From: Riptortus pedestris
Lineage: Eukaryota > Arthropoda > Insecta > Hemiptera > Alydidae
Assembly (NCBI GenBank): GCA_019009955.1
Contig: CM032230.1
Location: forward strand, 19,565,001 to 19,629,000
Direction of reading: 5' to 3'
DNA: 64,000 nucleotides
This document shows positions 58,440 to 64,000 of this stretch, one piece after another. Under the pieces are notes generated by a model. The model saw only the letters and a list, made by a program, of their open reading frames with translations, was not told where the DNA came from and ran no database searches. The first letter of the stretch is position 1. Every line of letters begins with the position of its first letter. Position numbers and translations under genes: made by a program.

Positions 58440-58745
58440 CAATTGATATATCCTTGGTATATAATTGTATGGATGTTTTCAGCCAGGTTATATTTATATA
58501 TGGTGTTGTTATTGTTTCTTGGAGTTATAGTCAATTTTGGTGGAAAAACATTTAATTTATGCCAATATTTCGAGAATATTTATTTTCTCTTCTTCAGGGC
58601 AAGACTAGAAATACTTAAAACTATTGTACATTATGTATTGCACTTCTGGTTACATTAGGAACAATGTTAACCAAGTATTTCTTATTTTGACCTGAAGAAG
58701 AGAAAATATTCTCGAAATATTGACATAAACTAAATATTTGTTCAC
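58440..58745. repeat. Foldback repeat with two hammerhead-like cores
   Basis: 58540-58600 (minus strand) and 58690-58745 (plus strand) are inverted copies of CCTGAAGAAGAGAAAATA ... TTCTCGAAATATTGRCATAAA. Each reads CTGAAGA, A, GAGAA...TTCTC, GAAA, i.e. a hammerhead core pattern with an AT-rich stem II loop. The left part (TATGGTGTTGTTATTGTTTC) is shared with 55896-55930. A Penelope-like origin is likely but no protein is encoded. Confidence 0.5.
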
Positions 58746-58760
58746 CTTACAGGCTTTGTT

Positions 58761-58860
58761 AGCAGATTTCCCTCAAGGGAAATGTGCTATTGAGGTCGTG
58801 CTCGTGACGCGAATTTCATAAATCTTCTCATATCTTCATCGATCCCACACAGGAGATGAC

Positions 58861-58922
<62 letters not shown>

Positions 58923-58925
58923 CTT
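58761..58925 (+). mobile_element. HINE 5' part with TA core
   Basis: AGCAGATTTCCCTCAAGGGA, a degraded block and 55 bp of TA, then TTTGTCTTTACAATC where similarity ends. Confidence 0.82.
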
Positions 58926-59220
58926 TACAATCAATTTACCCTAGGTCTGATAATTGTCAATCCCTGCCATTGGAATTCTGATCAATTTATCGTGAAGCTG
59001 AAGTCATCTTACCTTGTCATACCATATAGTCTATATTTACATGAATTTTTTCTTCCCGTTGGAATTAAAATGAATCTATCCTAAATAAGTTGTCGTACTC
59101 TATCATTGTGATACTTTTAAATTGATCCCGACATTGATGTTATAAATTGATACCGACCTTGTCGATGGAAACAAAAACCAACTTATCCTAATACTGTAGC
59201 CAGATACAATGTCTTTGGGA

Positions 59221-60136
59221 TTAACCTTTCAATGGTAACAGGGGTGATGCGTCACCCCACGTAGATTTTTTTTTTATGTTTAGTTGGTGGACGTGGTAGA
59301 GCAAACCATAGTCACTTCCTAATATCACTTCGCGTTAGTACTGTTCGATTAAGAGTGTTTGCCCCCGTGTCAGAGCCTGTTTTTCTTGATTTATCACGTG
59401 CTTGGCGTGACTAGTAACCCCTGTTACCTTTCCCGGTTGCCGAATTTTTTTAACATTTATTTGCATAAAATGGATTCCTGCAATATTAATAACCCAAATT
59501 TTGCCGCATTTGTGAAAGAGTGTCCAGAGTATGAAAGCAATTCTGGTGATGATTCATGTGGTGAAGAAGATATCCTAAAGGAGAAATTGATGTTGATGAC
59601 ATAATAGAAAGGTACTCTTCAGAAGTGGAGGAAGAAACTTCATCGTCTTCGGACACTGTAAAAGGTAAAAATGGTCATGTATGGTCATTGAAACCACCTA
59701 AACCAACCAGAACACAATCCCAAAATATTGTAAAAATCCCTCGAGTAAAACCCTATTCAAACTTCACACACATCTGAACTTGTTGACCTAAACTTACTGT
59801 TCAATTTACAAACCTCTAAATATGTATTCGTAGTGAAAATTACATCTATGCACACGAGCAAATGAAAAAAAAGTGAAAACTGACTGCTAGAAATGCGGAA
59901 TACCTACGTGCATCGCAAGTAAGTGTGTAGCAACTGTTTCAAGTAGTGATTTTTCAATATATTTTTCATTTTTCAGTTGTCGATTGTATTAATAATAATT
60001 TAATATAAATGTTAAAATATAAATAAATCATTGTGTAAACATTAATCTCCTTTATTGATTAAATAATCACTTGGGATGACTCGTCACCATGTTACCTTTC
60101 TAAGTTGTCAAAATATTGTTACCAGCGGAAGGTTAA
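59221..60136 (+). mobile_element. piggyBac-type element, internally deleted
   Basis: TTAA at 59221-59224 and 60133-60136. Inverted ends CCTTTCAATGGTAACAG and (reverse complement of the right end) CCTTCCGCTGGTAACAA. Inner GTGATGCGTCACCCC and GGATGACTCGTCACCATGTTACC blocks are subterminal repeats. The 0.9-kb interior keeps both the start and the very end of a transposase gene, with the middle removed. Confidence 0.9.
59470..59975 (+). pseudogene. piggyBac transposase, N- and C-terminal pieces
   Basis: ATG 59470 opens M-D-S-C-N-I-N-N-P-N-F-A, an acidic region that shifts frame near 59580 into D-D-I-I-E-R-Y-S-S-E and then G-H-V-W-S-L-K-P-P-K-P-T-R-T (the W...P-P...R-T start of the DDE-associated region). 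A stop follows P-Y-S-N-F-T-H-I. At about 59890-59935 the frame K-T-D-C-stop-K-C-G-I-P-T-C-I-A-S-K-C matches the C-terminal Cys-rich zinc domain. The catalytic middle is gone. Confidence 0.83.
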
Positions 60137-60641
60137 GATCTTTTCATCCTAAAGACGTTGTCCGGCCTTGCGGCCTTAAATATAAATTTGTCTCCCTTAT
60201 TAATTCATTATGGGTTTAATATCAATTTGTACTGACCCTGAAGTCATTCCCTTTCATTGGAATTCAAATTAAATTATCGTGACTCTGAAGTTTTATGATA
60301 GTGTTTCTATTTACATCCAACTGTCCCAACTCAGGTCGTCATTCATTTCGATTACCGAAGCATCTAATCACATCTAGAGCATCGTTTCAAGTTCTAAATG
60401 CGTGGGTTACTTATTACAGTAAAAATGGAGAATAGTCAGTGTCAGATCACTGGCGTGACGACATTTTTCATTTATTTACGTATTTAATCAATCTATACTA
60501 AAATGTTTGTTACACTTTGTCATTTCATTATATCTAAATTATAAAATACTTAATTCTTATCAATGGAATTCATATAAATTTATCCTGAGGCTGAAGTTGT
60601 ATCTAGGCTAGCCTTTGAATTCAAACTGATCTACCATGACT
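60137..60641. other. No gene recognised
   Basis: AT-rich spacer with recurring words such as AATTCAAA and CTGAAGT but no clear period. Confidence 0.4.
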
Positions 60642-60850
60642 CTAATTACGTCATACGTTATCATCGGAATAAGCAAATGTATTCTTGATTTGATTCTTGT
60701 TGGAAGTAAAACCAATTCATCCTAATGAGTTTTATCATAACTTTTATTTGGCAGTACATATCAATTCATCATAATTCGTATGTTGCTGGATGTGGGAGTG
60801 CAGATCTGGGAAACAGGTCTTAATAACAGAAAGTCTTCCCACCAATTTAT
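60642..60850. repeat. First copy of a local direct duplication
   Basis: CTCTAATTACGTCATACGTT through GAAAGTCTTCCCACCAATTT recurs at 61729-61925, an offset of about 1087, with one small deletion in the second copy. Either a 1.1-kb tandem duplication or two insertions of one element would explain it. Confidence 0.88.
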
Positions 60851-60857
60851 TTATTCA

Positions 60858-60900
60858 CGCACAAGGCCTTTCGGCACTAACGTGCCATCATCAGGTGCTA
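60858..60900 (-). ncRNA. Hammerhead-ribozyme-like motif (Penelope-type), candidate
   Basis: On the minus strand: CTGATGA, T, GGCAC-GTTA-GTGCC, GAAA, then the short self-complementary AAGGCCTT. It has all conserved core nucleotides. Very small stem III helices are known for ribozymes of this class. The following 60900-61440 has no gene. Confidence 0.5.
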
Positions 60901-61439
60901 ACCAACAAACAACAAAGAAACAAGCTTAGGCCAAGTTATGCATCCAACAATTACATTTTGAAATATTTAACAAAATAGAATTTCATACTAAAATCAGACT
61001 TAGAAAAAACGTCCTAACTTATAACTACTAGAATCTAAGTCAAATATTAAAAGAATATATTATATGAGTCGGTATCGTGAGTAAAAACAGTTATATTTTA
61101 CTGAGATACCGGCCAGCAAGAAAGCATCCTTCCAAGCCTTTGTTTTCTGCTCCAACTCGGCCAGCAGGATAGCCTCACATTAACCTCTCACTTTACTTGA
61201 CGGAACGTTATTCATTTATATGTTCCTGTGTTCATAATTCTAAACTTTTGTTATTATTTTTCTCGTTTATTTATTTCTTTTAAAATACAATAATCTTTAT
61301 TATTTGGAGTCAAGATTTTATTTATTTATAGAGACACCTTCTGAACACTAAAATAACACCCCCTATATCAGCATTGTTTGCGAAGTGAATTTAATAGGTG
61401 ATCATGTTCATAAAACGCGTCAGTCAAATGCTGCACAGT

Positions 61440-61740
61440 AGTGTCATCCTGAATGTCGACTAATTGATGATCTTGGAGACCTTAATAAAACTTCAAAATT
61501 CAGTGATGTGACTATCTCAGCTGAGGGCAATGAATTCCGGGCTCACTATGCTTCGCGGAGTTCTGTTACCTCTGGCATGCTTGAAATTGAATCCAGCAGT
61601 AGAAGATCCCATAGATTGAATATATCTGGTATGAAGTACTCAAAGAGTTACTCAGATTCATATACACTGGAAAGGTTGAAAAACTTGAAAGTATGGATGA
61701 TAAACTCTTTGTAGCTACGAATAAGTACTCTAATTACGTC
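61440..61740 (+). pseudogene. BTB/POZ-domain fragment (SPOP/TDPOZ-like)
   Basis: One frame reads L-G-D-L-N-K-T-S-K-F-S-D-V-T-I-S-A-E-G-N-E-F-R-A-H. Another, downstream after a shift, reads Y-E-V-L-K-E-L-L-R-F-I-Y-T-G-K-V-E and D-K-L-F-V-A-T-N-K-Y-S. Together they follow the order of the BTB domain of speckle-type POZ proteins (F-S-D-V...F-x-A-H, then L-L-x-F-I-Y-T-G). The frame break and missing MATH domain suggest a decayed copy. It ends exactly where the duplicated segment at 61729 begins. Confidence 0.8.
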
Positions 61741-61925
61741 ATACGTTATCATCGGAATAAGCAAATGTATTCTTGATTTGATTCTTGTTGGAAGTAAAAC
61801 CAATTCATCCTAATAACTTTTATTTGGCAGTACATATCAATTCATCATAATTCCTATGGGATGTGGGAGTGCAGATCTGGGAAACAGGTCTTAATAACAG
61901 AAAGTCTTCCCACCAATTTCTTTAT
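61729..61925. repeat. Second copy of the local direct duplication
   Basis: It matches 60642-60850 and is cut at its right end by a piggyBac insertion at TTAA 61926-61929. Confidence 0.88.
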
Positions 61926-63000
61926 TTAACCCTCCGTTAGGCGCGGGTCATTTCCAAACGACTGTAGGCGCGGGTCACCTATGAGGTGACGATGGAGAAA
62001 TATGTTGATAAAACTGCTTCTTAGGGCTAAAATAGAGTTAAACAAGTATAAATACTTATCTGAACAAATAGTAGACCTATTTTATTTTAAAACTTAGTGA
62101 AGTAACACATGAACATGTCTTACAACTATCAAAAATATTAATTCATTTCAGGTAACATGAAGCAATTTATGAACTATGCATTCGTTAGGTACTACTTACT
62201 TAGCTACTAGAAAACATATATAAATAAAGTGCAATAAGAATAGTTGAGGACTACTTATTCATTTGATTACTGCAGGAATAGCAAATACAAGAAAACATTT
62301 ATGATAAAAAAGGAAATTAAAACGTTTCACGTAGAATCTTTTAGTGCTTTCAAGTTCAACTCAGGTGAGTTTCTTGCCCAACATGTTTTACATAAAGTCT
62401 TCTAGATTCATTCTCGCTCCTCTGTATGTGCGAGCTAAGTAAAGAAGGCCTATATAGGCTTTTATTTCTGTGAAGTCCGTCACTTTGGCATCCCTCTGCC
62501 TAGAAAATTCTGGCTCAACGGTTTTTATAAATTCGTTTGTGCAATGCACAATACTACTAATAATCGTCTTATCAAAGAGCCAGAACCAGCAGTCAAGTTC
62601 ATTAGTAACCTCCTTTGCCGCGCCCTTTCACTCCTGGAAGGTGTGTCAATACATTTTGTTTTCCTATTGTACGCAAAGGAAAAGGGGTTTTCCTCCACTC
62701 ATAACGGTCAACAATCTTTCTGTTCACACTTCTCAATGCAACATATTTTTCGTGTGACTGCTCATCCTCCCCATCACTTTCCGATTCCACGTCACTTTGT
62801 TCAGTCTCTGAGTCTACGGGTATACCCCGTTCTTCCAAGCCGTCTTCAAATTCCGAATCTGTGTCGTTCTGTATGTTATCGTCTTCTTCGAAAACGAAAA
62901 TACGCATTTCCTGATCCATTTTTTCTGAAAAATGTTTTAAAAATGCATTGTTAGTCGCGGTCACCTCAGAGGTGAATTCCCTATTTTGAAGGTATTTTTA
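61926..63000 (-). mobile_element. Third piggyBac-type element, right end not found
   Basis: The left end is TTAA-CCCTCCGTTAGGCGCGG at 61926. The direct words GGCGCGGGTCA (about 61939 and 61969) recur as GTCGCGGTCACCTCAGAGGTG at 62954 and GTCGCGGTGCACCTGTGGGG at 63108. A transposase fragment lies on the minus strand. I could not find the matching inverted end with TTAA, so the right limit is a guess. Confidence 0.7.
62388..62964 (-). pseudogene. piggyBac transposase, N-terminal half
   Basis: From ATG 62964 an acidic N-terminus leads to Y-E-W-R-K-T-P-F-P-L-R-T (about 62695). The frame is lost near 62615; the adjoining frame continues with W-L-F-D-K-T-I-I-S-S-I-V-H-C-T-N-E-F-I and T-E-I-K-A-Y-I-G-L-L-Y-L-A, then a stop at 62388-62390. 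W..P..R-T, then F-D..I...I-V..T-N..I, then E-I-K-A-x-I-G-L-L are the standard landmarks before the catalytic domain. No aspartate triad is left. Confidence 0.9.
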
Positions 63001-63512
63001 ACTATCCAAAAACAATCAAGGCACTACACACGTCAAATGATGAATATGTCTAAGGTAAAAAGATTAAATATAGAAATAAAAGAAATTGAAAAACTTACAA
63101 CTTTAGTCGCGGTGCACCTGTGGGGTGATTTTAAAACAAGGAACGCACTGTGTACAAACTTCGAAGGTCAAACCTATACTGTTTTGAGGAGGAAGGGAAG
63201 CTAGAAGCATTGCTGGAGGCGGAAGTCGTTAGGTTTATTCAATCGGAAGTTATTAGAAAAACACCTCAAAGATGCACCTGTCAGGACGCCGCACGGTGGT
63301 CTGAAATGGCCGGTTTGGCGAAAAAATTACATATCAAACAATATATTATTTTTTCTTTTTGAAGAGTCTGGTATAAATAAAGACACACTTATATCTGATG
63401 TATATTATGATTTATTTACAAGACTAATGACAAATTCTTTCCTTTATAAGATTAAACAACTTCATGTAATTTTATATAAATTTTTTAAAAACTAATGTAT
63501 TTCCTATAAAAT
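62965..63512. other. No gene recognised
   Basis: AT-rich; it may include the lost end of the third piggyBac and the 3' flank of the Transib gene. No Transib-type terminus could be identified. Confidence 0.4.
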
Positions 63513-64000
63513 TTATTCAATTAATAATAAAAGTTTTTTCACTTCTGGATGGAAATCTAGTCTGTCTTTAGTTGTAGGCTCTTTGCGAAATTTATTAATG
63601 TAGGGATCTGACGTCACAAGTAGCATATGAAAAACATCTTCGTTAGTCGAAATTCTACTACATTTTCTTGATTTGTTGAGACGATATTGACGGTAATCTT
63701 TGTTGCGCGCCTCCTGTGCCTCTTCAGTCAACATCCCTATCGGCAACATCGCAGCTGAAATAATGGTGCTTCCGTGCCAAAGAACCTTGTGCACAGTATT
63801 AGGCATGTTGTACCATCTATATAAATTTACAAATAAAGTGGCAGCTTCTTCAGATTCTGGTAGATTCCGTATTATTTCTAATTCGTTCATCTGAGAAGGT
63901 TTAGCTTTGCATATCGGACAAACAGCCATGGATGATGTCTCAGTTAGTGACTGTGTGACTTTTCCATCGATCATTGAGAGAACCATTTCATGATGAATTC
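63513..64000 (-). CDS. Transib/RAG1-like transposase, C-terminal part (cut by window end)
   Basis: The frame is open from the window edge to the stop at 63513-63515 (157 residues from the first ATG at 63986). It shows M-I-D-G-K-V, a C-P-I-C pair (residues 23 and 26 of that ATG frame), V-H-K-V-L-W-H (His 66 and 71), then L-P-I-G-M-L-T-E-E-A-Q-E-A-R-N-K-D-Y and S-T-N-E-D-V-F-H-M-L-L-V-T-S-D-P-Y. In RAG1 and Transib the C-x2-C and H-x4-H bind zinc, and the Glu of the motif after I-G completes the DDE triad (RAG1 E962). Only about 40 residues separate the Cys and His pairs; RAG1 has about 207, so an in-frame deletion or a compact variant is likely. No stop interrupts it. Confidence 0.87.
   Translation of the reverse strand, partial: IHHEMVLSMIDGKVTQSLTETSSMAVCPICKAKPSQMNELEIIRNLPESEEAATLFVNLYRWYNMPNTVHKVLWHGSTIISAAMLPIGMLTEEAQEARNKDYRQYRLNKSRKCSRISTNEDVFHMLLVTSDPYINKFRKEPTTKDRLDFHPEVKKLLLLIE

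Noticed and set aside
63147..63160. CACTGTGTACAAAC, considered as a Transib terminal repeat (CACWRTG type)
   Set aside because: Its orientation is opposite to that needed for the left end of the minus-strand Transib gene, and no 5-bp duplication is visible.

Overview
The window is repeat-dominated nuclear DNA of an arthropod, most likely an insect. It is AT-rich, with (TA)n tracts tens to over a hundred bases long, tRNA-derived SINEs, BEL/Pao, piggyBac, Merlin, Transib and Helitron-type elements, and one spliced exon of the Lachesin/DIP type of insect neuronal immunoglobulin proteins. I cannot name the species. No tRNA, rRNA, CRISPR or bacterial-style operon is visible.

Layout. 1-5526: a young but defective BEL/Pao LTR retrotransposon on the minus strand; its left LTR is cut by the window edge. 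5757-8129: remnants of a Helitron-type helicase and of an R1/Jockey-like LINE. 8.4-18.7 kb: a thicket of one high-copy element (called HINE here), with nests inside nests. 19.8-27.5 kb: a satellite domain made of a 124-bp array, a degenerate middle and a 63/66-bp array, split by a piggyBac at a TTAA inside a satellite unit. 29-43 kb: more HINEs, a LINE split by a HINE, an hAT scrap, two SINEs, a KRBA2/IS3EU-like DNA transposon and two Helitron-like elements. 45.8-48.9 kb: LINE scraps, a 28/31-bp array and a structurally complete Merlin element. 49-54.7 kb: mostly unassigned. 54.7-64 kb: HINEs, the Ig exon, a SINE, Penelope-like hammerhead motifs, two more piggyBacs, a BTB fragment and the C-terminal part of a Transib/RAG1-like transposase.

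The unifying feature is the HINE family: about 20 or more copies on both strands. Each starts with AGCAGATTTCCC inside a 20-bp palindrome. It has a (TA)n core and a conserved middle, then the inverted motif GGGAAATCTGCT, then a hairpin (ACGCAG-CCC-CTGCGT) about 7 nt before the end, and it sits between T residues. This is the architecture of non-autonomous Helentrons (DINE-1/HINE type). Most long (TA)n tracts here belong to it.

Host genes: only the 168-nt Ig exon at 57791-57958 looks like a functional host exon, so much of the flanking DNA is probably intron or intergenic. Almost every other coding trace is a transposon gene with a stop, frameshift or deletion. I relied on reading and translation by eye; family assignments rest on remembered motifs, not on searches.
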